From: Enchytraeus crypticus
Lineage: Eukaryota; Annelida; Clitellata; Enchytraeida; Enchytraeidae
DNA length: 64,000 nucleotides
Assembly (NCBI GenBank): GCA_905160935.1
Contig: CAJHZI010000197.1
Span: 1,757,001 to 1,821,000, forward strand
Direction: 5' to 3'
Of the stretch, positions 47,434-57,995 are shown in pieces. The position numbers were made by a program, and so were the translations under genes. Below the pieces are notes generated by a model. That model had not been told where the DNA came from. It made no database searches and was given only the letters and a program-made list of their open reading frames with translations. Each line of letters opens with the position of its first letter. Position 1 is the first letter of the stretch.

Positions 47434-47579
47434 CAGGGACGAGACTAGGGTCGTAAAATAGGGGGTGGGGGCATATGGGAAGCCTGACTCTTGCCTCTTT
47501 AGAGCCAAGATTAGGAGTTGAGATTTGGGGGTCTGCACCGTCTTTAGGGGATTTAACCCAACCACTAGTCTCGTCGCTG
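47434..47579. mobile_element. Short MITE-like element with 15-bp terminal inverted repeats
   Basis: CAGGGACGAGACTAG at the left and the reverse complement CAGCGACGAGACTAG at the right enclose about 146 bp. The interior has GGGGGT / ACCCCC-like patches on opposite strands. The flanks TACTTATA and TGTTTTGA do not match, so no target duplication is visible and the superfamily is open. Confidence 0.5.
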
Positions 47580-47875
47580 TGTTTTGATGATAATTGTTTC
47601 AGTGGCAGGGTGCAATATGTTGTTAGTGCTGTCAGTCGTTATGGTTATTGTTGTTATTGTTGTTGTCCTATTAGTTTATTTGTTGCTAAATCAACTTAAA
47701 TTTCGATGATCTGTTTCGAAGTATTTGAAGTAAAGAGTGCTAAGTATTGTGTATTTATATGCACTTCTTTAAAGCAGATTAATTATATGTTCTAATAATT
47801 ATCTCTATGTAAATGTAAAGTACTTTAATAACAGGTTAAGACAGTATACTTAGTATACGGTAGAGTGTCTTACTC

Positions 47876-48016
47876 AACGGCTGCAGCCAGTAGCGAAGCC
47901 GGTAAGATACTAACCGCGGATCAGTAGGTGCGGGGTTCAAATCCTGCGCTCGCCCGTCACTGACATCGCTTTCGAATGAGGAAACTGACGTTAACCGTAG
48001 CTTTATTAGCTTTTAC
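47876..48016 (+). mobile_element. SINE-A copy, near full length
   Basis: It has a tRNA-like head with AGTAGCGAAGCCGGTAAGA and box B GGGGTTCAAATCC, the core CGTCACTGACATCGCTTTCG, ATGAGGAAACTGACGTTAAC, and tail GTAGCTTTATTAGCTTTTA. It is collinear with 18541-18685. Confidence 0.85.
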
Positions 48017-48194
48017 TTCATAATTTTAAACGTATATTCTAGGTGAAACAAATACACGTTTATCTAAAGAGAATGTAACCGAGATAATGAAGAAACTTTA
48101 GCCACTTATAATAATCAACTTAGATTTTCATAGATGCTGCTCTGCTACGTGTGGGATATATTAGTGTGGAGAGTTTGCAGTTCCATTCATTTGG

Positions 48195-48595
48195 TTAGTA
48201 CTTTATTTGCACGATCAGATTTCTGATGTGTTGGGTTAATGTTCGCTGTTGATTCATTATTACAGAACAGTAATTGTTAAGACACTTAATTGTCAAAACA
48301 TTGTTAGAACATTTAGCATAACTGTCGATTCGTTACTATAGAACATTGATATGGTACACCACTAACTGTTGATTCGCTTCTACACAATATTAACATGTTA
48401 AAACACTAGCTATTGATTCGTTTCTACACAACATTAACATGTTAAAACACTAGCTATTGATTCATTTCTACACAACATTAACATGTTAAAACACTAGCTA
48501 TTGATTCATTTCTACACAACATTAACATGTTAAAACACTAGCTATTGATTCGTTTCTACACAACATTAACATGTTAAAACATTAGCTGTTGATGT
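48195..48595. repeat. 44-bp minisatellite
   Basis: The unit reads TATTGATTCGTTTCTACACA then ACATTAACATGTTAAAACAC then TAGC, period 44. About five nearly identical units lie at 48361-48595, with degenerate units upstream to about 48195. The young half is the 3' half. Confidence 0.92.
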
Positions 48596-49504
48596 GCGAC
48601 ATAATTAATGTAGAATTCTACGTTGTGAAGAAATCTATTGTTCAATTAATCATGCCCTTGTTGATTGATCATGTAGAAAAATCTCATTAATTAAATTTAG
48701 CTGCTTTGCTTTACCGGATGACAAAGTCGTCTAATTCTTGCTCGTTAAACAAAAGGTTACGAGTTCTACACCATATCGTCTCTAACAGTAAACTTGTGGT
48801 ACAGAAACGGGCTTTATATAGTGCAACCTTTTATTACTTTTGTGATGTGAATTGATAACATTGCAGTATACCTACTATAGCTATTGGTCTACAAACACAA
48901 GTTAAGTTATACTGAACTCTACAGTATCTATGTAGATGTTTCTGCATGCTTTTTGTCTCTCAGTCCTTGTAACTAGACAACCTGTTAGAATTGATATTTT
49001 GTGTTTCTTAGCTCAAATAGTAATTATAAAAATAACTTATAGCTTTACATTAATCAAACACAATACTTTGGTCAAAATATTGACTTTATCATTCAGTAGA
49101 TTGAAGTGGTCCGGATGGTGTTATCTACTGCATTTAGAATCCTGAATTAAAATTTCTAGACGATCAGAAAAGTGTGGTAATAACCCCCAGGATGGCCAAT
49201 ACTTTCTATAACTTTCAAATTTGTGTTTAGTTTCCAGTCTAAATCATTATTTACTGCAGATTTTGAAAATTGTAAATATACAAAAATGTTAAATTTTAAA
49301 TGTACAAAATCAGAAGCAAAAGGAGAGGCAACCCGTCAAGAACAAGTTCGTCAGTTATATATAATTTAGAAGCAAAAACATCACGGATTCATTTAAGAAA
49401 ATTTAAGATAATGAAGATTCTACGATTAAAATCAGTATGGTGGATTGGCCATATGTTTAATTATATCTAGGTATTCTTTCTCGTTGTTGTTTCTGTAGAA
49501 TTAT

Positions 49505-49770
49505 TTGTTTGACGGTGTGTGGGAGCTAACCCCACGACCAACCCTCCTCCTGTATACAGGCTTGGGACTGACACAGAGAACTCATGGCAGAGTTTCGGTG
49601 CAATTAACTGGAAGCCAAGTCAAGTGAAAAGAAAAAATAGGAAGACCTAGGAATATTTGGCTGCGCGAACCACAAAGATTTGAGAACATTGAATATTTTA
49701 TGCGAAAAGGCTGTGAGGGTTGTTGATATAGAAATGAAGGGAGGAATATTGAGGCACTTTGTTTTATTAA
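49505..49770 (+). mobile_element. Possible LINE 3' region, weak
   Basis: GGGAGCTAACCCCACGACCA, ACCCTCCTCCTGTATACAGG and CTTGGGACTGACACAGAGAA form a relatively GC-rich block of a type often seen in LINE 3' regions. No second copy exists in the window and no clear reverse transcriptase frame is present. Bases 48600-49500 and 49770-50540 hold nothing else recognised. Confidence 0.25.
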
Positions 49771-50549
49771 AAACGCAACGAACTAATGATGATATCTAGA
49801 TTTACTTTACGGGTCTTTTTTCATTGAAATTGCCAATATGAGTTCCGTTCTATGCTCTACTAATATACAAAATTGCTTTTATTTGAGTACTGTAGCTTTT
49901 TGCACTATTTTGACACATCGATTTTTCAAATGTAGCCGTACCGTTTTCGAAATTTAACTTTAATTGTTGAATATTTTGCGCAGCATAATTAATTTTATCT
50001 TCAGTTTTAAAACGTATATGATTAAGCAATTTTTTATAATATTGTGTTAGTTTACTGTCAAGAGTTAATCACTATTCTTCGATATTATTCAGTTTTACAA
50101 CTTCAGATATTAGCACTGTTATGTGTGATGATAGATGATTGAGGGAGCTCGATTATGGAGTTCTAATCAAAGTAATGTGAGAGAAATTGATGTTTAATAT
50201 CGGCCCTATTGTTGCGCTAACTATGAAGCCTTCTAGCTAGATACTTCTGGTGATGATCGCTTAACTCTCGCAATTAATTGCTCAGAGCGAGACTTTAAAG
50301 TTCGTGACGTCGTCTGACAACGATATACCGAAAAATCAAATGAGAGAGTTATTTCTGTTTTGTGTGGTCCAACTTGTCAAAAGTCGAGATAGATAAAAAT
50401 TATATTAATGAATCGTCTTGAATTTAATTCATCGCTATCATTGATGCCCACCTTACCAGCCGTGACTGCATCAGAAGATAGAAAGATCTAATCAACCCAC
50501 GCCGTAAGGCTGTGCCAGGTGATCCTAGGTTTGACTACAATCAGTTATT

Positions 50550-50960
50550 CTCTTAGTGCACTGCCTACTGGCAGGTCCATGGTACATAACGCCTCCACTC
50601 TTCTCTGTCTTCCGCCTTCCTTTTTATTTCCACATATGAGTGGGTCTTTAAATCATCTAACATACCTAATCTCGGCCTGCCCCTACCTCTTTTTCCTTCC
50701 ATTCTACCTTCTATGACCTCTTTTAATAGTCCTTCCCCCTTAGAATGTGTCCTATCCATCTCTTCTTCCTATTTCTTAATACATTTATAAACTGTCTATC
50801 TGTGCCAACTCCCTCCAGGACTTCCGCATTTGTAACCTTTTGAGTCCAGCTAATCCTCTCCATTCTTCTCCAAATCCACATTTCCATTGCCTCCAGTTTC
50901 CTAATATCTTCCTTCCTTAAGGTCCATGTTGCACATGCTTACAATAGCGTTAGACTCTGC
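50550..50960 (-). pseudogene. LINE reverse transcriptase C-terminus plus 3' end
   Basis: On the minus strand it translates as TWTLRKEDIRKLEAMEMWIW, RRMERISWTQKVTNAEVLEG, RNRKKRWIGHILRGEGLLKE, KRGRGRPRLGMLDDLKTH and EDREEWRRYVPWTCQ. This is the conserved tail of many LINE-encoded reverse transcriptases. The stop lies within CCATGGACCTGCCAGTAGGC and the DNA ends GGCAGTGCACTAAGAGAA, defining the 3' terminus of the family. The copy is truncated at its 5' side. It identifies the many GGCAGGTCCATGG fragments elsewhere as LINE ends. Confidence 0.88.
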
Positions 50961-51576
50961 ATTTGAGTTATCATATCATCATCATATTGGTTTAGAGAGT
51001 AGTAGAAACAAATGTTCTTATATATCAAATGGTCTTTTAACTTGCTTACGTTAAGTATCAAAAATTGAAATAATGATCGTCTCATTATTTCTGAAAGCTT
51101 CGGCATTTGTTACAGACGTTGTGTATTATACAGCATTTACTGGAGACGACGGGATCTCAGAAGAATTGTCTCATGTGGTTAAGCGTTAACATGTAAACGT
51201 AACGTTATGGTATAAGTGAAGGGTCTCTGTATCTATTGCTATGTTTTGTATATATTACTGTGTTTTGTATATGGTTCATATATGTTCTGTAGATACTGGT
51301 ATGTAAATAGTTGTTAAGTGTAATAATTATTGTAGAATATCCCACGAATGCGTAGATTGTACGGATCCAATGAGATATCGAGTTTGTTCTACTTGGGCGC
51401 AACCTGCTTCTCAGGCAGCTTTTGCTTCTATGTAATCTTTACGTCATAGATGACGTCATATTGTTGTTCAGATGTTCAAAATCAATTAAATTTGGTAGTT
51501 GAAAATGTATTTTCAATTGACTTGCCTTATTATTAGATATCGAAATGTATTCCAAATAGCCTATCCATTATGATGC

Positions 51577-51835
51577 TCCGCACCACCTCTCTCTCTCACT
51601 GTGTCTCTCTCTATCTTGCTGTGTCTCTCTATCTATCTCTCTACCTGTTCTGCCTATTGGCAGGTCCATGGCATATACGTCTCCCCACATATTTCTATAC
51701 TCTGCTTTTCTTTTAATGCCAAGTTACCAATAAGTTATCAAATCACTCAGCATCCCATGTCAAGCTCTTCTTCTAACCTTCTTCCCGGGCATGGGTTCTT
51801 CAATTACCTCTTTTAGTAAACCGTTCCATAAAAAC
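51577..51835 (-). mobile_element. LINE 3'-end fragment with (CT)n tail
   Basis: The CT-rich tract at 51577-51645 leads into TTCTGCCTATTGGCAGGTCC and ATGGCATATACGTCTCC. The remainder matches the 50550 and 55360 copies (TCTTCTTCTAACCTTCTTCC region), with no intact frame. Stretches 50961-51576 and 51836-52800 hold no recognised feature. Confidence 0.65.
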
Positions 51836-52814
51836 TACGTTAGTAATGTGCCTGTGACGCTAATAATATAATACATTAACATGTTCTTCTCTTCAAAAGG
51901 TCTGCTACTTTATCATGCCTAATGTAGCAACATTAGCATGATACAACATACAACTTCTGATGTGGTTTGCCATGGGCTTTGTTGAAGTGTTAGTCTACTG
52001 TATGGAACTTGTTCATCTTTTGGAAGATCTCTTAGTTAACTTTCCGGATCATAGACCTACGGCTGTAGCTGTTTAACTGCTTAATCAAGTAGAGAATATG
52101 AATAATAGAGATAGTAAATATTGCTCGGATAGTAAGCTGTTATTAATGGGCCCTCGCTTGATTGTGTGGGGCGTGCTAATGTCTATTGTTTCTGCGTCAC
52201 GAGACCAAAGGCCTACTGATCACGTCGGGATGGTGGGTTAAAATAACATGGCGGAGGATTTATCGTTAATATCGGCGGATGTAGTTAGGCGAGGATGATA
52301 TTACGAGATTATTATCTGGAGCATCTGTTACAATATATCAAGCGTCGACTCCCTGACCAGGCGGTCAACAGGCGGGTCAACCTCTGCTCCACGCCGCGCA
52401 ATCATATGGACGGGATTGGATCATGTAAATGAAGCGTGTGATCTATGGCAGTGTAGCACGACGACCATATTAATGAAATCATTGCTACTTCTGTTGCTCA
52501 GATCTGCTTAAAAGCTTAATTCCTCAATCGCCATTAGCATTCGTTCAGCAATTCAACAAATCTGGCTTTAGCTGCTAAATATTCTGTTTAATTCGTGCAG
52601 TATTTAATTGTTTATTTTGGACCAAAAATTACAAATGTTTAGAATCTAGTACAATGTTCTTGATTAAACGAGTGGTTCGAAGAATCCTGTATTAACTGTA
52701 CGGCTCTCGAATGTTTGCCGTACACATAGGCCTCTTTCAGTATTTGAATGGTAGCTGGTCCTTCGAATAAACCTGTGCATGTCACCCATCGTCTAGCGCG
52801 AAAATGTTGGCATT

Positions 52815-53005
52815 GGATAGCTTTCAGTGTACACAACTTGTGTACAAAGATTGCTTTGAACAGCTTGCAGGCAACACAGCCAAGATAGCATTGGTCAGCT
52901 TGCCGTGGACACAACTATGATAGCATTGGACAGCTTGCCGTGGATACAGCTGAGATAGAATTGGACAGCTTGCATTGGACTCAGCTAATATAGAATTGGG
53001 ATTAT
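52815..53005. repeat. 35-36 bp minisatellite
   Basis: Units are built on GATAGCATTGGACAGCTTGC and CGTGGACACAGCTGA, about five copies, more degenerate at the left. A small open frame on the minus strand here comes from the repeat and is not a gene. Confidence 0.85.
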
Positions 53006-54329
53006 AGCCTTGTAGGTAATCTGCGAATGCTCAATGGTTGCAAGAGACGAAGCTCTTCGGTGAAGTCTCTTTAATTTTAATGTGGTGTCATCTTTAATCT
53101 AACGAATGTAATTAAACTAATTAATTAATTACTATTTTTAAAATATAAATAATTAGTAGTATTGTTATTAACTTAGTCGTGCACACATAGTGGTGTCAGG
53201 CCGATGTATAGCCGACCATAATGTTCCATTTCCTTTCTAAACCCTCCGTGTCGACCCCGAATAGGGATTATAACGGCACGCGAAAAGGAAGGTAATTGTA
53301 TGATTATTATCAATATTTATTAATAATCAATATTAACACAAATTTATTCATAATTATGTTTAATTATTAATATTAGTAGGCTCATGTTAATTATAGTTAT
53401 AAATTATTTTAATTTTATTATTATTTTTTTTTAAATTAAAATTTAATTTCATTACGTTTAATAATTTAATGGAATTTTAATGTAATGTAATGTAATTTTT
53501 AATGTAATTTATAATATGTATTATGTCTCACAACGCATCATTCATTGCTCTTGCATTCGTTATCTCTCTCTCCCGTTTTTCGGTCTCGAAATATTTTCGT
53601 TCTTAACCACCATTGCAGTATGGTACGCTTATTTTAGAATTTATTCATCCGCTGTTAGTCCTAGCTTGAACGATCTCTTGAAGTGAAGTCTCGGTTGCCT
53701 CCCAGTGCTCCAATACTCGTGCAGATCCATCAGTTTATATTAACTGTCGTGCGTTTTTCCAGCGTCTGTTTTACTGCTGAACGTATATCTCCATTTCCGT
53801 CCCGCTCTATCGATCCCTGCAGCGGTGTGCACTCACGTCCTCGAGTTGTTCTGTGGTTTCTAGAACTGTTGTCTGTTATCTGTTGCACTCATTGACTGGG
53901 CGACTAAACGTTATGCTTTGGACCTATTAAGGGGTAGATCTTTCTTTTTTATTGATTAGCAATTTGATATAAATTCTTTTATATGATGTTCTGGAAATTT
54001 TCTGAAAGTCCTTTATCTTCCTGTTGTGTTTCGACACTGTAGAAAAGATCAACCGAAAATGCTCTTATATTAGGAGGAAACAAAACAAAAATTAAGTAAG
54101 CCAGTGTGACCAACCGGGAAGTTATATTTTCCACGGCTAACGGCTTATTAAGGTTTGCTAAAACCTTGGGTTTGGAGATGTTATAAACATATTGGTATCA
54201 GAATGCTCTTTATGGACTTGCGAGAGTAATATCCGTTAACTGCACGTGTCGTATCAGGCGACTGAGCAAGAATTGAGGATTGCAGCGGAAAACCACACCA
54301 AAAGCATTTTCTCGAGCTATAGGTGTATA
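53006..54329. other. Intergenic, AT-rich with TAATG runs
   Basis: Bases 53430-53530 contain repeated AATGTAATGTAAT motifs. Around 53690-53890 is a GC-richer stretch with a short open frame of 70 residues, no domain and no recognised family. Nothing else is supported. Confidence 0.4.
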
Positions 54330-54478
54330 TATATAAGGCATAGCCTTTGTGAAGATATTAACTTGTTGATCTATGGGGTGCTCTTTATGAAGCGTGATAG
54401 CAGATTCTGAGTACGAATATGTACTTTGGACCTACCACTTTGCAGAACACCAGAGAGAGAGAGAGAGAGAGAGAGAAG
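54330..54478 (+). mobile_element. LINE 3'-end fragment with (GA)n tail
   Basis: TAACTTGTTGATCTATGGGG, GAGTACGAATATGTACTTTG, then GACCTACCACTTTGCAGAAC, then a (GA)n tract (54452-54478). It is the same segment order as 4951-5060 but with a grown GA tail. Confidence 0.6.
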
Positions 54479-54764
54479 ATATCATTATCAGTGGTCACTT
54501 TATTACCACTACACAATCTACCTATTTAATAAGAGAAAGGCTGGTTCGGCGGCATGCTTTTTCTGTGTTGTGTCCGGAGTCACTGCAGAGTAAACCAACG
54601 GTTAACTTCCTATGTCGTAAGACGCGACTAAGCAAAAGGTAAGTAGGCTGTGAGAAGGCACATTAAAAGCCACTTTTTCCAGGGCAAATGCCACTTTAAG
54701 GTTTCATTAAGGAATATGTAGCCCTCTATATAGTTATAATAAAAATTAATAATAACAAAGATTT

Positions 54765-54820
54765 AACTTCCGTTTTCTCATCCAAGGATGATGTCAGGGA
54801 CATCCCCAACAGCACACATC
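54765..54820 (-). mobile_element. Diverged SINE-A core fragment
   Basis: ATTTAACTTCCGTTTTCTCA, then GATGATGTCAGGGACATC match the SINE-A core on the minus strand. Head and tail are missing. Bases 54821-55355 hold nothing recognised. Confidence 0.45.
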
Positions 54821-55354
54821 ACTTAGTCGAGAGTTATATAGCCTTTTTGATTGAACCAACGAAGGTGAAGGAATTCAGCTTAAGAATTGTGAAATCAGAT
54901 TTTGTAAATGAAAATATCTTATAAATTAGACTTAAGAAGAGTCCAGAGTGACAAAACGTGCGCAGAGATTACAAAGTGCCATTATTTCGTAAGTCAATCA
55001 GAGAAAATTGGAGAAATTGAACGTGGAGTCAATAAGGTCATATAAACTACAAAAGGTTATAGGTCGGGTTCAGAGGTCGACTTTGAAGAATCGTGTGGAG
55101 TGCTTCTACATCCACATGGGATTCATTGTCGCTCGTGAAATCCTTGATATCCGTTAGGACTGCACTGAAGCGCTGTTACACAGAAATATGTATGCACTGA
55201 TTAACATCTCTTAAACCCTGCGCATTACATCATTTCCAATGAACTGGAGATTGTCGTTCTGCATTATATCTGCACCGGTTGACAGTATCATTATATAGGC
55301 TACATAATAATCATATACACGTGAGTATGTGTTAGTTGATGTACAGTATACTCA

Positions 55355-55995
55355 GTGTATTGCTCAGTAAACCTATTGGCAGAACCATGGCGTATAACTC
55401 CACACATTTATTTCTTTTGCTTTCTCTTCATATATCAACACACGAATTAGATATCAAATCATCCGGCATCACAAGTCTCGGTCTTTCACTGACTTTTTTC
55501 TTCAATTTTTCTCTCAAGTACCTCAATCAGTAAACTATTCTCTCCTAGAACATGACCTATCCAACTCTTCTTTGTATTCCTTATCATATTTATCAATTTT
55601 GCTATCTCTATTTAGCACTTATTTCGTAAATTATTCAGTCGTCTGATTCCGGTCTTTTGAATGTCTCAATAGCTTAGGGGTAACGTCATGAAGTTCTAAA
55701 TAACAGATCCTGAGATCAGTGAGATGAACTGAACCCTCGTTGGTTCGATTCCCAGCCACGCTGTTCTGAGAGTAAAATTTCTAACATTTACAGGACTGGT
55801 TACACGGAAAATGGACTAAATTGCCTAACGGTTTAAATATGTGGTTTTAAGTGATAGATATCAACATAGTTGATTGTTCACTATAATGCGTGTTTACTTT
55901 TTTTTCTTTCTATTCCTTATCATACTTAATACTTGTCAATTTTGCTATCTCTATTTAGCACTTCTTCCTTCGTAAGTCGTCTGATTCCAGTCTTA
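55355..55995 (-). mobile_element. LINE 3' fragment, broken by a SINE-B insertion and a local duplication
   Basis: The LINE part starts TAAACCTATTGGCAGAACC and runs to about 55656. It resumes at about 55906, repeating 80-90 bp already present at 55568-55656 (TTTTGCTATCTCTATTTAGC, GTCGTCTGATTCC). Between the two copies lies a plus-strand SINE-B (55660-55898). Confidence 0.65.
55660..55898 (+). mobile_element. SINE-B copy, full length
   Basis: GAATGTCTCAATAGCTTAGG (box A), TTGGTTCGATTCCCAGCC (box B), AGAGTAAAATTTCTAAC, GGACTGGTTACACGGAAAAT, GTGATAGATATCAACATAG, CACTATAATGCGTGTTTAC, then a T-rich end. It is the cleanest copy of the family in the window. Confidence 0.88.
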
Positions 55996-56094
55996 AGGGC
56001 GTCGGTCAAAAAGTTAACATGTCTAAATATGGCAGTTAACTACATCGCTTGTCCTGTGACAGTTTTTGATTACTAAATTAAATTGTTATTGTAT

Positions 56095-56200
56095 AACTCT
56101 CTTTCTCTCTCTTCTCTCTCTGTCTTTTTCTCCCTCTCCCACTCTCTCTAGTGCACTGTAAAATAATAAGTCCAAGGCATAATCTGCAATAAGATTCTCA
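56095..56200 (-). mobile_element. LINE 3' terminus with CT tract, damaged
   Basis: CT-rich sequence leads to CTCTCTAGTGCACTGTAAAA and AAGTCCAAGGCATAATC, a degraded form of the AGTGCACTGCC..GGCAGGTCCATGGCATAA terminus. Confidence 0.5.
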
Positions 56201-56483
56201 AGCTGCAGAAGGAGCAGTCCATCGATACAAGTCAATCCTTCAGCAACGGCTCTATTTTTATCCATATAATTAAGGAGCGTTATATTGAAAAATATGGAAT
56301 ATGAGACGGCTTCACTTAGCCTTCATCAGCTCTTACTTCTCTTCTCCCACTACACTTGTGTAGTGCTACTACAAAGTAAGTAAGTCGGTTTCAGAGGTTC
56401 GGAAGCACCGTGGCCATAAATAACATTTAGATTATTTATCTATCTTTAAGGTCTACTGTATTCAATATATACATTACATATAC

Positions 56484-56521
<38 letters not shown>

Positions 56522-57880
56522 TAATGCAATCGATAACGTGCTTTTATCATAATGCTAGAATGTGATTGTTAACAAGATTATAACTGATTAAACGATCAAG
56601 ATTATAATTTATAACTGAACAAAATTATATCAAATCAATGGTATAGCTGATCAAGATTATAATTTATAAAGATTTGAGCGATCAGTACAATAATAATCAG
56701 GTAGAGCGTATATCATAGGCCTATGGTGCAGATACGATAATCTTGATCAAATTGACTATGATAGTAATGATCTTGATGAGAATGGAGAATATATTACGGA
56801 TCAAAATTGATCGTGATCAGACTGCTAAATATCAGAATGCATTGTACTGTATGGCTATACTATTTGTATATCTCATTTAAGCTTATATAACTTCTAGCAG
56901 ATAAATATTAAAATCTTTATAACAAGATCTTAGATCTTTCATTCATTCAAGGCAGTATTCACACAGCATTCTTGCAAGCCTCTAGATAAACGACGCAGAT
57001 TTTTTATAGGTGTGTCTGTCGCACTCTGATCGGTATTTAGTGCAATCTACTTATCTGTCAGCTTTGTAAGTGCAAGGCCATTTTTTCAGAACACCAAACA
57101 GACAGCATAGATAACGAAACCTACTAATATAATAAAGTAAAATATCCACATTATTATCATGATAAACTTCAGCTCACTTGTTAACGTTTACAATTTTCTG
57201 AATTGGCGAGGAATAACAATCTCCTCTTTTATGATCACTGAAGTTCTGAGTTAATTTACGGCCTTCAATTAAGGATATAATTCTCTCACATAGTGTTCTA
57301 GTTCAGTTCTATAATGAAGTCCACTAATTATCTGTCGATTTAATCACGGCGTAAGTTCATAGCAGGCTAGTTCAAACAGTTCATACAGGAAACAATGACT
57401 TATTTATTTCATTGGCAAAATGAGAGAGACCGAAAAAAATGCTCCTCATTAATTAGGACGTTTGTCTGGTGGCGCTGTTGGGCCATGTTTACCGTAAGCT
57501 CTTCCGATGTTGTGAACTTTATTCCAATCTGTCTTCTAAATTATCCACACTAATTACGCTTACTAGTAGTACTAATTGCTAGTAATAATGGAAAGTACTT
57601 CTAGTAATAATTACTATGAATAATAATTACATAATTTTTATTACAACTTATACAATAATGATGTAAATTGAGACTATGAACAGAGTGAAAATAGTCGAGT
57701 ATTCCGCTATGCATATTTATTTCTTGCATATTGATTTCTTGTACATGATTTAGGGCAGAAGAATGTGCAGCCTATACGTGCATGTACATGTATGTACTCC
57801 TGTTTGTGCATTTATATGCGTACCGTGCACAAACTATATGTGTATAGAAGTATAGTATACATGTATGAACGACATTGTAC
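56201..57880. other. Intergenic with (TA)n and a 20-bp doublet
   Basis: (TA)n lies at 56488-56519. GATCAAGATTATAATTTATA occurs twice, about 50 bp apart (near 56600 and 56650). No gene is seen. Confidence 0.5.
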
Positions 57881-57884
57881 TTGT

Positions 57885-57995
57885 AGGAACGTGTGAGTGT
57901 GTGTCTTTGTATGTGTGTCTATTCGCATGTGTGTGTGTGTGTGTGTGTTTATGTTTAAGTGTGTGTGTATTGGCACATATGTGTGTGTGTGGGTA
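57885..57995. repeat. (TG)n microsatellite cluster
   Basis: Several GTGTGT tracts are separated by short spacers. Bases 58000-59370 beyond hold a poly(C) run (58987-59000), a short GA tract near 58885 and no supported gene. Confidence 0.9.

Noticed and set aside
52639-52914. A 91-codon Cys-containing frame on the minus strand
   Set aside because: It overlaps the 35-36 bp minisatellite and has no signal peptide or family resemblance.
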